A DNA stretch of 64,000 nucleotides from Chlorokybus atmophyticus (taxonomy: Eukaryota; Streptophyta; Chlorokybophyceae; Chlorokybales; Chlorokybaceae), in contig RHPI01001965.1 in the NCBI GenBank assembly GCA_009103225.1, positions 238,754-302,753 on the forward strand. Direction: 5' to 3'. How positions within the stretch are numbered: position 1 is the first letter of the stretch; each line of letters starts with the position of its first letter. A program made the position numbers and the translations under genes. Below the pieces are notes generated by a model, which saw only the letters and a program-made list of their open reading frames with translations, did not search any database and was not told the origin of the DNA. Shown in pieces: positions 41,843 to 53,956 of this stretch.

Positions 41843-43397
41843 ATGGAGGCGGCGATGGAGGCGGCGGGGTCGGGCGACGTGGCGCACTGGGAGGCGCTGC
41901 CCGAGGAGCGCGCCATGCAGTACGCCCGCCACGCCCGCGACGAGGACGGCCGCACACCGCTTCACCGCGCCGCCGCCGCCGGACACGCGCACATGGTGGA
42001 GCGGCTGCTGGGGCGAGGCGGGGCGGTGGGTGAGGCCGACGAGGAGGGGTGGGCGCCACTGCACTCGGCCGCAAGCAGCGGACACACACGCGTCGTCAAA
42101 CTCCTCATCCAGGTACATCACCACCCCTCGCAATGCCTCATCGCACACCAGCCCGCGCTCATGCATGGACATTGCCAACAACGAAAAGATCAAGGCCGGC
42201 ACATGCCTACGGCACGGCAGGCTGTCAAGGCAGAGGTGCGGGCATAGCGGGTTGCGTGCTTGTGTGCAACCAGTGCCGCCATGACCGTGCCCTGCTCTGT
42301 ACCTACCAGTAGCGCAACCACTGCCACGAGGCACACATCCAGTCAGGGCCACCATCCTCATGCCGATTACAATTACAATTACACGCGCAAGTGTGTACCG
42401 TGCCTTGTTTGTTTGTTTGCGAAAGTCTTCGGCCGAGCCATTAGCAGTCGTTACCAGTCTTGGAATGCGCCTGGTACCCATGTCAATCGGTGCACAACAC
42501 CATCATGCTTTTGAATGGGCGGTCTTGGTTTCTAGCGGTAGCTGCAGGAGCATCCATTCATCAGCATCCATCCTGTTCACGGGGGGATAGTTACCAACAT
42601 ACTGCATGCACAGGTGGATTGGTCATGCACTGCGCAGTTGCTTCAATCACATGCGTGCCTCACTTGCTGATTCCGTGGCTTGGGGTTGCTTGGCAAGGCA
42701 GGGGCGGACGTGGATGCTGTGAACGCGGGCGGGCGCACGGCCCTGCACTACGCAGCCAGCAAGGGCCACGCCGACATCATACGCACACTCCTCGCTGCAG
42801 GGGCCAAGGTAACAACGTCATAAGCGTCGACATCACATTGCAATTGCAGCCAAGGCATCATCATCATGCAGGTGAACAGGAAGGACGGGATTGGGGCCAC
42901 CGCGCTGCACCGAGCCGCGGGTGCGGGCGAGGTGGAGGCCGTGCGCGTGCTTGTCGAGGAGGGCCGCGCCAGAGTGGACGCGCGAGACGGCACAGGAGCC
43001 ACACCCCTCGCCATTGCCGGCGCATGCGACCACGCGCAGGTGCAGTGTTGTTGTCGCCTGCGTTGTCTTCGTCAGTTATGGCATGGATGATGGTACTCAT
43101 AGCGTTCTCCCCATTGTGTGTGCAGGTGGCGTCGTTGCTTGTCGAGCGGGGTGCGGACGTCCAAACGGAAAACACTGACGGCGAGGGCGCCATGAGGTAC
43201 GTGGTGCCGTCGTAAACAACAAGTTGTGAACAACAAGTTCACTATCCTACATTGGTAGCTGTGCTCATAGTCGATTGCACACATGCATTCACTTGCTTGG
43301 CAGTTCGGCCACTCAGTTGGTGCAAGACGCGGTGCGCAAGACGATCTTGCGCATGCGGCACGAGGGCACTGCACAGGAAGACGAGATGGAGGGCTGA
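41843..43397 (+). CDS. PSMD10: Gankyrin/PSMD10-like ankyrin-repeat protein
   Basis: Five exons give 237 residues: 41843-42112, 42698-42808, 42872-43039, 43126-43196 and 43304-43397. All introns are GT-AG and phases match. The protein is almost entirely ankyrin repeats (DEDGRTPLHRAAAAGHAHMV, EEGWAPLHSAASSGHTRVV, AGGRTALHYAASKGHADII, GIGATALHRAAGAGEVEAV, GTGATPLAIAGACDHAQVA) with a short helical, acidic C-terminus. Length, repeat number and the GWAPLHSAAS/TALHYAASK pattern match the 26S proteasome chaperone PSMD10 (yeast Nas6), which binds the ATPase Rpt3 during base assembly. Other small ankyrin proteins are possible, so the symbol is tentative. A second Met lies four codons downstream. Confidence 0.8.
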
Positions 43398-44072
43398 TCA
43401 TCATCACACCAACAGCAGCACACACAGACATGATGCATAGTGCAGCCCATACATATGGTGGGCAATGGCAGACATGTGCTGGAGCACCCTGCTGCCAGCA
43501 ACCACCTCAGAAGCGTGCCAGTGAAGCAGGGCCCGCCCTGGCTTTTCAGTTGAGGAGTGTGTGTGTGCCCAACTCGCAGCTCGTGGACTGGGTCCTGCGA
43601 GAGATTCATACTGTGTATTGCCACACAGTAGTAAAGAGCTGTATTGGTCAATGTCTATGTTGCAAGCAGCATGATTACAATCCTAATCCAGAGCGGGCGC
43701 GAGTTGCACACTCTCCAGCTTGGTGAGCACGAGGGGCATGTGCAAATGTCTGCATGCCAGGAACAACAACAGTCAAAGAGCCTACGCTTGCGTAGCTGAA
43801 AGCATGCGTATAGGACTAGTGCTACAAAATTTAGATGTCAGCAGCTTATTGAGCCAAGCCGCCAGCGATATCGTTTTGGACAGGCGGATGTTGAGACTAG
43901 TGCGATCCGACCCTCGTGGGCTTGCTGCTGCACCCGAAGGACAGTACGCAGCAGCAAGAAAGAGTACAAAATTGTTCCTCGGCAGCATGTCTGTGGTGCC
44001 GGAAAAGAATGGGTGGGGGCTGTGCCAGTATTGGGGGCAGGTGTCAAAGGCGATGGTGCATGTTCGTATGTA
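43398..44072. other. Intergenic between convergent genes
   Basis: 675 bp between the stop codons of the ankyrin gene (+) and the exchanger gene (-), presumably both 3' untranslated regions. No gene or clear terminator signal was seen. Confidence 0.6.
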
Positions 44073-47000
44073 TCAGGGATGGAGGAGGTTCTGGAAGATG
44101 GAGCTCTGGTTGGTCAGCAAGTAGAGCACCGTGAACACGCCGTACAATGCAAACATGGTGATGCCGAGCTTCCGTGTCACCGTCCTGCCAGCACACGCGT
44201 TGAGGGTGATCGCACAATCTACCCAATTCAGAGAGGGACGACAGTTTGTCCAGAGCAGTAGTGCGTGTGCGCGTACCATCTTGTGAAGAACGGCATTGCC
44301 ACAACCGCGAGAAGCAGCCCGAGGAAGTGGAAGGCGAAGAGCAGCATCATGGGCCCGCTCACCGCCACCGTCAGCGGGTGCTTTGCCGTCACCTGACACA
44401 TGCACATTGCATCAGATTGTGCAAGTTCAAGTCACGAAAAGGGAATGGAGCGGCAAGAATCTGTCCCCGCACCATGATGAGAGCGGTTCCGAGGCTTCCC
44501 ATGAGGTTGAACATGGGCCCCGCAAACACAGCGGCCATGACCATAGTGTAGCCTCCGTGCCGCATCACAGCGATGTCCGCGATCACATCGCCCAGCGCGT
44601 TGCCCCACGAAAGCAGCTGCGCATGTGACAACGTGTTAATTCGAGACAGCGTTTCACGTACACCAGTGCAAGGTCAGATAATATATCATACATACCGTGA
44701 CGCCGAGGAACTCCTGCGAGAGCTTGGCAACGCTGCCGGTCACCTGGAACAGCGCGATGAGCTCCGTGGCCACGAGGTCCATCCATACCATCGACTGGAT
44801 GAACGCCGCCAGCGTCAAAACCATCGCGTATGACGGTGGCCGCCTGCACCGCCACGCAACACATAAGCCACGGACTCCTTGACATTCCCTACTTGACATG
44901 CCCGCCAACAGACTCCACACAATGCTACCACCGACCAATGGCCACGCACACGCGTGCCAGCAAGCGTGTCTCACCCGTCGCGTGGGTACGTCTTGTATAT
45001 GACTGCGCTGAAGAAGAGTCCGACGGCGGCGCCGTAGACGTACGCGTCTGCGTGTAGGTCGACCTCCTGCGTGAGTACGAAGAAGAGCGGCCCGCAGACG
45101 GGCATGGCCATGACGAACGGCAGCGAGCTGTACTCTCCCTCGGCCACCTCGGGCGCGGTGACGGACATGACGGCGTGGACGGGCAGGGTGATGGGCAGCG
45201 CCAGCCTCTCCCACAACGCCTTGCGCGACCACTGCGTGCAGCGCTCCCACACCCGCCCCGCCCGCCGACCCCACCTACGCGCACCTTCGCGCCACGCGTG
45301 TCGCTTCTCGAACAACTCCAGCACGTCGTCGTCGCCAGCGTCGCACTCGTACGACGAGTCCTCGCACTTGCGCGAGGAGGCGTACGAGTGCGAGGGCGAG
45401 TGCGACTGCGAGGGCATGAGTAAGGGTAGATTGAGCGTGTGGTCTGCGAGCCAGTGTCCGTGGTGGGACGCGCCGGGAGAGGGCTCGCCGCTTTTGATCA
45501 ACTGCTGCTGCTGCCGCGCCTCCTCGCGACGATGGGAACGCACGCTGTCCACGACAACGTACACCACGTACACCACGTAGTAGGACACCAGCACGATGGC
45601 GTGCCAGAGGAAGATGCGACGCGAAAGCACGATCAGCATGAACATCAGAAGACCCACACAGTCTGCGCACGCATGGACGTGTGAGTGCGTATGTATGTGT
45701 GCTCGTGCGTGTGCCCATGTCTATGAGTGCATGCGTTTGCATGCATGCGCATGTGTGTGTGTATGCCCGTGTGCAAGTGCATGCGTGTGCGTGCGTGCAT
45801 CCCACGTACAGAACAGGACGTCTCGTAGGTAGGGTCTTGGTTTAATCGTGACGGGTCGCGCCGGCGAGAACACCGCGACAACCCAGAACACGACGCAGCA
45901 TATGACGAGGTTCTGTCCCAGCGTGGACGCAACAGCGAGGTCGAGCTGTATGACCGGTGTCTGCACCAGCGCTGCGATCTGCGAGAAGAGGTCCGGCCCG
46001 CCGTTGCCGATAGCCAACAGCGTGGCCCCTGCTAAGTCCTGCGGCATGCGCAGCCACGAGGCGATGTTCTCCAGCGCGGGACAGAAGAAGCGGTCCGCCG
46101 ATGCCGCCAGCACGTAGAACAGCACACATGCAGCGAAGATGAAAGATAGTAACAGCAATGGACGGGGCCAGCCCGCCTCCGCGCCGCAGTAGTACAGAGC
46201 GTAGTAGTTGACGAAGTTTTGACGCGATACGCACTCGGGAGCTTCGCTCACGTACGCGCATGAGGTAGCGTAACCGGGGTGAGAGCGCGCGCGGCATACG
46301 CGCAGCGTCACATTGGAACCCGCACCTCCGCCGCCACGCTTACGCCTGCGTGGGTGCGTCGGGTTGGCACGACGCGCACACGCTTTCGTGCATACCAAAT
46401 CATCGCACGCGCACCACTATATGCAACAACGACCCGGCAACCCTGCTAGTGAGGCGTGCGCAAGTGCTACGAGCAATCTTGCCTTCGTCCCGCATGTGTA
46501 CGTTCAGTGGCAGTAGCATATACAACACACAGCTAACTGGCAATTGGCAAACTCCTCACAGCAACCAGCTCTCAGCTACCTTTGCTTCAAGCTCGGACAG
46601 CACAAAGTTCTAGTTTTGATTTCACTTCTAGACTTAGTTTTAGTGCTTCAGCCCTCGTCACGAGGACACGCGCAGTTGTGACACTGCTGAGTTCCTAGCA
46701 AGCTCTGCGTCGCGCACAACTGCAGCCACCACCACTACCACCCACTGCTGGGTCCAATGTAGCTCTAGAGTGATTGGGTGGCATACACCTTACGCCATCG
46801 TTGCGAACGATCATACACACCAGCCAAGCCATGACCCATTCTACTCGTGGTCCTGCCAATCTACACTTACTTGTGGTGGTAGAGGGGCGGCAAGACTCGG
46901 CTGGGTCCCAGATCCGTCCCATTCGCATACACCACACCAGAGTACTCCTCACCCTCGTCATCATCGGATCCCTCAAACACGACTGAAGTGAGAGCGCGCA

Positions 47001-47136
47001 ACCAGCCATTCTGTGACCTCACAGCAACGCCAACGCCGCCGCTGTCAATGCCATCGCTGGCAGCGGAGGCGAGCCGCACTAGCAGCACCAGGCTCAGTAC
47101 TAACAGCAGCAGCGGTGAGAGAGGCGTCTTCGTCAT
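44073..47136 (-). CDS. Cation/calcium exchanger (CCX/NCLX family)
   Basis: Seven minus-strand exons with matching phases give 669 residues: 47136-46871, 46345-45810, 45662-44975, 44843-44696, 44616-44473, 44392-44277, 44184-44073. The start is followed by a signal-anchor-like helix (SPLLLLVLSLVLLVRLASA). The first alpha repeat is 'ATLLAIGNGGPDLFSQIAAL' (GNGGPD at 202-207) and the second 'LLSWGNALGDVIADIAVM … FAGPMFNLMG' (GNALGD 551-556, GPMFN 579-583). The two repeats line the ion pathway in CaCA exchangers. Between them lies a loop with Gln, His and acidic Ser-rich segments. Cysteines before helix 1 (…ECVSRQNFVNYYALYYC) are typical of CCX/NCLX. It likely exchanges Na+ or H+/K+ for Ca2+ at an organelle or plasma membrane. 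The second Gly in GNGGPD replaces the usual Ala. Confidence 0.9.
45662..45809 (-). other. Intron 2 of the exchanger gene, GT/ATGC-rich
   Basis: 148 bp (45663-45809) with alternating purine-pyrimidine repeats (ATGCGTGTGCGTGC type), able to adopt Z-DNA. Boundaries GTACGT … GCGCAG on the minus strand. Confidence 0.7.
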
Positions 47137-47478
47137 GCTTCCGGCGGCATGGCGACAGCACTGCTGTGCACGTGCGCCCCGTGTCGCTGCCCTTGTCGCA
47201 GACGTCGTCGTCGTCGTCTTTGTTGCTGTTGCTGTTGCTGTTGCTGTTGGCGGCGGCGGCAAGGGAATCTTTGTGTCTGGTCCCTGCATTCTTGTAGCGC
47301 GGGCTGTGTTGCCATTTCCGGCATCTCGTGAATTCTTGTTACTGACCTGTGGAATGGAACAACTGGCGCAGTAGACCAGATTTGCTGCGAGCGCCGTTTA
47401 CAAATCAACAACCGACTTCCCGAAACGCGAGTGGCAACATAACGTGACTGCTGGTAGTTAGTTAGTCTGCCACAATGC
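47137..47478 (-). promoter_or_regulatory. Upstream region of the exchanger gene
   Basis: Promoter and 5' UTR are expected here; it contains a GTT/GTC trinucleotide tract at 47203-47250 (seen as poly-Thr/Gln in wrong frames) but no TATA box that I could place. An upstream in-frame Met at 47289 would add a low-complexity Pro/Thr stretch before the signal sequence; I prefer 47136. Confidence 0.4.
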
Positions 47479-48620
47479 ATGAATCGTTGCCAGCGCAGCG
47501 ACGGCGGAATTTGTGTGAAGTCCTCACGTTACCGCTGGTGCTTGACTTGGTCCACACGGCAAACTGCCACGGGGTTGCCTTACTTACTGGTTAAAGGGCG
47601 CAGGTTACCGCGCTCTGCAGAGATTCGAATAGCAGGCATTGCGCTGATCGAGCGCGACGGCTGACGTGGAAAGCAGGCAGCCGTGTCGCTCATGTTGCGG
47701 GAGGGCGCCTGGATGTGAGCAAAAGCAAGGTGACGGTGGGCCGAACACAGGGGCCACAAAGATGCACACAAGCAAGCACTCAACCAATATCAACCCAAGC
47801 AACAAGGCACAGCTAGCTAGCTTGCTAGCTATGGGGCTGGACCTAAGTGCGCGCAAGGCAGTGAGGCAGGCAGCAGCAGCTATGGTGAACCTATCAAACT
47901 ACCTGCACAAGGTACGGGGCAGGCAAACGCTATAATGAGGCGTGGATGGCAAAGCTGGCAAGGAAGGCAAGGATAACAGTGACGACGACAGTGCTGATGA
48001 GGACGTCCAACCCCTCACCGCCGGAAGCTGCGTGGCTGTCCTTGTACCCGTCTCAAACTCACTACAACGGCTGCAGGCCACAATAGCCGTTGGGTTTTAG
48101 AGTTAGGGTGAGACAGGCCATTTGCAGCAAATGTGAGACGCCAAGCATACAGCGGGCATGTGAAGTAATGCTCTCCACTGGTGGTGACAACTACTCACCC
48201 ATCGTTGCCAGTAGCGGCAGCTGCAGCAATGACATGAAATAAATGCCTATATATGGAATTATACGCGAAACCTAGTCTCGTCCACATCACCGCTCGCGGC
48301 CTGGACAGCATAGTGCGTTTGTTGTATCCCATAGCTTGCATATCGTCCAACAGCTTGGATACTTCCTCGAGCATATGTAGTGTAGAGAGTTACGGGCTCT
48401 GGGTGCAGGCGAATAAAGCAAATAGATGCAAAGAATCCAAGCTGCCGATTGCTTTGCCAACATATTGTCGTGTGGTCGCAGTCAATTGTCCTTGCCTGCA
48501 TTGTAGTCTTACCTCTACTTCTCTCTCTCCTCTTGCTCCACCGCCTGCAGGTACTACAGTTGCTAGACGCTGCGGCCGCCGTCATGCCCATGCCTCATCA
48601 GCACTTAGCGCAGCCCTCTG
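47479..48620 (+). other. Weak exon-like segments, no gene assigned
   Basis: A frame at 47763-47910 encodes 'LASLLAMGLDLSARKAVRQA', with some resemblance to a UBA-type helix bundle, and ends at a possible donor (CACAAG|GTACGG). A further frame near 47945-48096 reads 'KEGKDNSDDDSADEDVQPL' to a stop, and another after an acceptor-like CCGCCTGCAG (48550) reads 'VLQLLDAAAAVMPMPHQHLA' to a stop at 48621. They could be exons of a small gene, but splice phases could not be joined convincingly. Confidence 0.25.
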
Positions 48621-49908
48621 AGCTTTGTAGGCTGCTTGTGATTAGCTACTTTGCTTGCTTGGCTGAGTGTGCATGTGTGACAATGCTTGTGATTGTCATT
48701 GTGTTTGCAATGTTATACCCAACATGGTAAGTGCACTTGCATACCGTTTATAATGTACATACAATGCAGCGTGCGTATGCTCATGCATTTGACATGCAAG
48801 AGTGTGACTAACATACGAGTATGAGTAACACCCAATTACCACCAACATGTTTACCACCGGGTTTCTGTTCTACTTCACTACTACTACCAACACTAACACA
48901 ACCACCCTATAAGACATACATGGCATGCATGGGTTAGTCAGTCTTTACCTGTACACGTGACGCAGCTTGCATCTTTTGTACACATGGTATATCCTATATA
49001 CAAGAGCTTCAACGGTGGTTTGCAAGCAATCGTTAAATAATGGTTAGACGTCGTTTTTGATATTGAAATACCTCAAAATATACACCACATTTACAGCAGC
49101 TTGCGCTGTGCAACAATTAACGTGCATCGGGTTACGATTATAAGCACGATAGCAATATAACAACATTTATACCACCGCACGATTACATGTGCAGCTTTAT
49201 TACAAATGCCAAGTGTTTATCATGAAATCGCTCATGAAGAGTTGTTGGACATTACAAACACGAGTCGCATTGAAACATTCTGCTCTCAACTGACACATAA
49301 TGTCATCTCAAGCTTCCATCAAACCATCAAGAGTTTACCGTGCCTACAATGCCAGACACTTCAGATCTGTTGAGTGATTTGCGATCTGACAGCCCCTCAC
49401 TGGAAAAGCACCAAAGCTGATGCAACTCATGTCCCGCAGCATAAAGACCTTACCGCAATATCACTGTGCAAGTGGTAAGCTAGATTGTTACTGCCATGTG
49501 CTTACATAGTATACCCACTCCAGCAGATATTCGAGCCACAACAAACGACTCGGCTGAACGCTCCATCGCCCAGCAAGCATGCATGACCATTACCCGGCTC
49601 AAAAGGAGATTTGCTACCCCGCAAGGTAAGAGGAGAGGAGTATCAAGTAAAGGCATGCTGTGCCGTACTGGACACAACACCACCGCTTTCTCAATGTGTG
49701 CATCATGGGCTTTGCATATATATATACACTGTGCTCCGAGGTTGCAACGATTGCCAGGCGACCCGACAACTGCGTGCAAGTGCTGCTGTCCACATACAAG
49801 CACGCCCACTGATGCAACGCTTCGCACCGCAGCAATGCTGTATCTGAGCAACAACGCGTGTGCAGTCAGGCACTTATCCACATTGTCAACGGCCTGCTGC
49901 AGCCAGCA
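48621..49908. other. Intergenic, nothing recognised
   Basis: About 1.3 kb without a supported gene. Short frames at 49480-49912 have no domain. Confidence 0.55.
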
Positions 49909-51021
49909 TTAATACACCCCAGCAGAGCGCGACGTCCAGAATATGAGCCCGCTGCATGAAGAGTTGGAGTGAGCCGCATGCAGAGCTTGAAGTCAACAAT
50001 GTAATGTGTACGCATCGCATATTACCTGCATAAGACTAGTGTACAGTGGATGAGGACGGCGACGCCCGGCCAGTGGTTGACGTCCGGGTGGACAGCGTAC
50101 CCGGCAACCAGCACCCAAACCCCAAACCCGAGCGATCCCAAAGACACCAGGTACGAAAGGAACAAGAAGAATCTCAACCTGGTGGGGGACAATGGATGAA
50201 TCAGTTGCTGCTTGTGCTTGTATACTCTGGGTGAATCAGAGTTGTGAGATGAATGGGGAACGGGACTTGCCTGCATCCTTCTCCGTCATCCATGGAGGAG
50301 TATTCCATGACGTCCTCCTTGCGCACGCAGTTGAACATCAGCAGCGCGACCGTCGCGATGATGCCTGCTCATAACCAGACAAGGGAGACATGTACAAGTG
50401 AGCTGGGGAGTCGGAATAAACACGAGTGCGACGACCAATGATGCACTGCGCGTGAGGCAAATAATGCTGCACTGATGTGAGGTACACGTGGGCACTGCAT
50501 GCATTGCAGTCTCGATGATAGGATTGTTGGGTGCAAGTGTGGTTGCAAGAGAACTCTACTGCTGCTAGTATTGCTGGACATGCTGATCACACCGTACTGT
50601 AGAGTAGACCAGTGTCAGAGCAAGCAGTAATTGCGAGACTCAGATAGACGCACACACAGACCGACAGACGGGGATGCCGCATGATGCGAGCGTGAGTCCC
50701 TGCACCTGGCAGGTAGTGTAGGAACGGTACTGTTCTGTCGTTGCATAGCACTGCGTCCAGCCATATCCACCACCCCGCCCCGCACACCGCACCCGCAAGA
50801 CCAGGACCGTATCGGCGATACCCGTCCACCACACTCGAAGGCCAACGCACGCCACCGAAACCCATCACAGAAACGTCTTCACGCGGGGCGCCAACCACCA
50901 CCGTCCGCTCCTCGTCCTCGTCCTCCTCCGCCACCCTCAGCGCATGCTTGCAGTCTTGGCCGCTGCGCGTCGTGCGTATAGTCGCGTGACGATTGCGCGC
51001 GTCGTCGGATGAGCAGCGCAT
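49909..51021 (-). CDS. TMEM50: TMEM50-family (UPF0220) membrane protein
   Basis: Four minus-strand exons give 201 residues: 51021-50706, 50364-50271, 50178-50026, 49951-49909. Four membrane segments are visible: 'GLAGAVCGAGWWIWLDAV', 'GIIATVALLMFNCV', 'FFLFLSYLVSLGSLGFGVWV' and 'GVAVLIHCTLVLCSGLIFW'. The GWWIWLDA, ATVALLMFN and SLGSLGFGVWVL blocks match the TMEM50A/B (UPF0220) family, small endoplasmic reticulum/Golgi proteins whose molecular function is poorly defined. The N-terminus is longer and more acidic (EEDEDEERT) than in animals. Intron 2 (50179-50270) has a GC donor (AG|GCAAGT); the others are GT-AG. It shares its upstream region with SMU1. Confidence 0.88.
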
Positions 51022-51236
51022 CGGACGGTGAGTGGTCCCGCCCAGCCGCCTGCTTTCAGGTCGGGCGCGCGCAGCGGACCAGGAGGAGGAGGACGAGGAG
51101 GAGACGGCGGCGGATGTCAGAGACTAGTGGCGCGTAGTGTAGCGAAAAGTCGAAAGGGGGCTGCATGTATGTAGCGGGCGCAGTGCTGCTGGGGAGGTAG
51201 CGCATCGGCGGCGGCCGCAGCAATCAGCCAGCAGCC
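51022..51236. promoter_or_regulatory. Shared divergent promoter region of TMEM50 and SMU1
   Basis: Only 215 bp separate the two start codons. The sequence is GC-rich with a GGA/CGG purine tract (GGAGGAGGAGGACGAGG) and no TATA box. Both 5' UTRs and core promoters must fit here, so co-regulation is likely. Confidence 0.65.
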
Positions 51237-53956
51237 ATGGCGCTGGAGATAGAAGCCCGAGAGTAAGCACACCACATTGTTTCGTTTCACCTTTGTTATC
51301 ACAGATTCATGGTGATGCCTTGATTGGCTGTCGCTCGGTGGTCGTGCTGTTGGCAACAAGGCATCACCATGAATCTGTGATAACGAAGGTGTCCTTGAAA
51401 CTCTATATCTTGGTCTGTGTTGATACGCAACTACACAAGAGCAACGTGCTCATCACATGGCATGCTAGCCAGCTCTCAAGTGGGGAGTGCAGAGTCATTC
51501 AGCTTGCGTGAAATACTCTCATCCACATTATGCTGGTGGGCCGCATAGCTCCACATGCCTGTTGACGAGGACATGCGTGCATGACCGCATCTGTGCATGC
51601 GTAACCGTATCTGTGTGAGAGCATACACACACGCATGCGCGCGCACGCGCGAGTGTGCGTATCCGTCACAGGCATGTTCCCCCTGCCCCCGCCACACCCC
51701 CAACCCCCAACACCCTCGCACCTGTCCCGCAGCGTGATCAAGGTGATCCTCCAGTTCTGCAAGGAGAACTCCCTCCTCTCGACCCTCTCCGCCCTGCAAT
51801 CCGAGTGCCAGGTCTCCCTCAACACCGTCGACACCTCCGTGGACTCCTTCTCCTCCGACATCTCTTCCGGTCGCTGGGACGCCGTCCTCCCCCAGCTCGC
51901 GCACCTCTCACTCCCCAGAAACAAGCTGGAGGACCTGTACGAGCAGATCGTGCTGGAGATGGTGGAGATGAGGGAGCTGGAGACCGCAAGGAGCCTGCTG
52001 AGGCAGACCAAGGCGATGCAGGGGATGAAGATGGAGGAACCGGAGAGGTTCCTCAGGATGGAACACATGATCGCGAGGCCGTACTTTGACGCCAGAGAGG
52101 TGCGGGGCGTGGGGGGGGGGGGTGTGTTGGGGGTGGGATGGACAGTGCTTGAAGTGGTGATGCGAATGTGCAGGCGTATCCGGAGTCGAGCAAGGAGAAG
52201 CGCAGGGCGCAGCTTGCTGCAAGTGAGTGAGTTGCAGCAACAACATGTTCTCCCCGCATCGTCTCCTCACGAGTCTGTGTCAACAGGTCTGTCGAGTGAG
52301 GTGACTGTGGTGCCTCCCTCGCGTCTTATGGCGCTGATCGGGCAGGCACTCAAGTGGCAGCAGCACCAAGGTGAGTGTGTCATCACATCCAGACACTAAT
52401 CCATGTGTTGTCATCGACACTGTGGAGCGCAGGTTTGCTGCCGCCGGGCACGCAGTTTGATCTGTTCCGAGGCACCGCGCCGGTCAGAACGGACGAGGAG
52501 GAGACCTTCCCCACGCAGCTCATGCACACAATCAAAGTGAGTGTGAGAATCTTGTGCGCATAGTGCATGCCACGACGCGTGGACGCGCGTGCTGTTGCTC
52601 ATGCGTACATCATCACTCGTGCAGTACGGCAAGAAGAGCCATCCAGAGTGCGCGCGCTTCTCGCCGGACGGACAATTCCTGGTGTCGGGCTCCGTGGATG
52701 GGTTCATCGAGGTGCGGTTGACGTTGCTGTGTCCCTCGTATAGCAATGGATTGTCTTGTTCTTGTGGCACTCGATCTCTACACTGTGCGCTGCAGGTGTG
52801 GGACTACATGAGCGGGAAGCTGAAGAAGGACCTGCAGTACCAGGCCGACGTGAGTGTGTGGGGTGACACAACAAGTACACCACGTTCGGCTGCGTTGCAA
52901 TGCTCAACCCCATGCTCGTTCATTTGTCCGATGGCCAGGATGCGTTCATGATGCACGACGATTCGGTGCTCTGCCTGGACTTCAGCCGCGACAGCGAGAT
53001 GCTGGCTTCAGGCTCGCAAGACGGCAAGATCAAGGTGTGTGTGAACTTGGTCATCCACCCCATCGGATGACTAGTAGAGAAGCATCTGATGAGTGTCTCT
53101 CTCTCTCTCTCTTCCAGGTGTGGAAGGTCCGCACGGGTCAGTGCCTGCGTCGCTTCGACAAGTCCCACACCCAGGGCGTCACCTCCGTGCGCTTCTCCCG
53201 CGACGGCAGTCAGGTCCTTTCCGCCTCTTTCGACCACACCGCGCGCGTCCACGGGCTCAAGTCGGGCAAGATGCTCAAGGAGTTCCGCGGACACGCGTCG
53301 TACGTCAACGACGCGTGCTACAGCGGGGACGCCACGAGGGTGATCACGGGGTCGAGTGACGGGACGGTCAAGGTGTGGGACGCCAAGACGGCGGATTGTC
53401 TCAATACGTTCAGGCCGCCGCAACCGGTGGGACAGGTGCGAGACGGGGCCACGCACGCACGCACGCATCAAGTTGAATGCTACGCATGTTGGAAGCCAAC
53501 ACATTTCATCGTGATGTGCAGGGTGGTGTCGGGGAGGTTGCCGTGACTTGCGTGCAGGTGTTCCCCAAGAACCCCGACCACATCCTGGTGTGCGTGCGCG
53601 CTCCCACGGTTTTCGTGATGACGATGCAGGGGCAGGTCGTCAAGTCGTACTCGTCCGGGAAACGCGAGGGAGGGGACTTTGTCGCGGCCACGCTGTCGCC
53701 GAGAGGAGACTGGATATACACCGCGGGAGCAGACAGGTGCGCGCGTGCGTGCGTGTGTGCGTGTGTGTCTGCGGTTTATGTGATCGTCTGTCTGTTTGTG
53801 TGCAGCACGTTGTATTGCTTCAGCGTGCAGTCGGGGAAGCTCGAGCACATCATGAAGGTGCACGAGAAGGAGGTGATCGGCGTCGCGCACCACCCGCACA
53901 GAAACCTCATCGCGACGCACAGCGACGAGGGCACGATGAAGCTCTGGAAACCCTAG
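51237..53956 (+). CDS. SMU1: SMU1, WD40 splicing factor
   Basis: Eleven exons give 516 residues (human SMU1 is about the same): 51237-51262, 51733-52099, 52174-52222, 52287-52370, 52433-52536, 52625-52711, 52796-52849, 52939-53034, 53118-53435, 53522-53736, 53806-53956. All introns are GT-AG. The N-terminus is a LisH helix pair followed by CTLH ('[20 protein letters not shown]', '[20 protein letters not shown]', 'SLLRQTKAM'), then '[20 protein letters not shown]' and seven WD40 blades ('[20 protein letters not shown]', '[20 protein letters not shown]', '[20 protein letters not shown]', '[20 protein letters not shown]'). SMU1 acts with RED in the spliceosomal B complex and helps 5' splice-site selection. 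Conservation to the last residues says it is functional. Confidence 0.96.
51288..51391 (+). repeat. Near-perfect hairpin in SMU1 intron 1
   Basis: Arms 51288-51322 and 51357-51391 are 35-base reverse complements with one mismatch, separated by a 34-base loop. The hairpin sits 25 bp after the donor site. It could be a MITE remnant or a precursor of a small RNA. Confidence 0.85.

Noticed and set aside
42748-43431. Several minus-strand ORFs of 60-120 codons
   Set aside because: They are antisense shadows of the ankyrin gene exons, which have continuous phase and clear domain content on the plus strand.
45071-45580. 169-codon plus-strand ORF
   Set aside because: Antisense to exon 3 of the exchanger gene; its composition mirrors that exon.
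52920-53504. 194-codon minus-strand ORF
   Set aside because: Antisense to SMU1 exons; the plus strand encodes WD40 blades.
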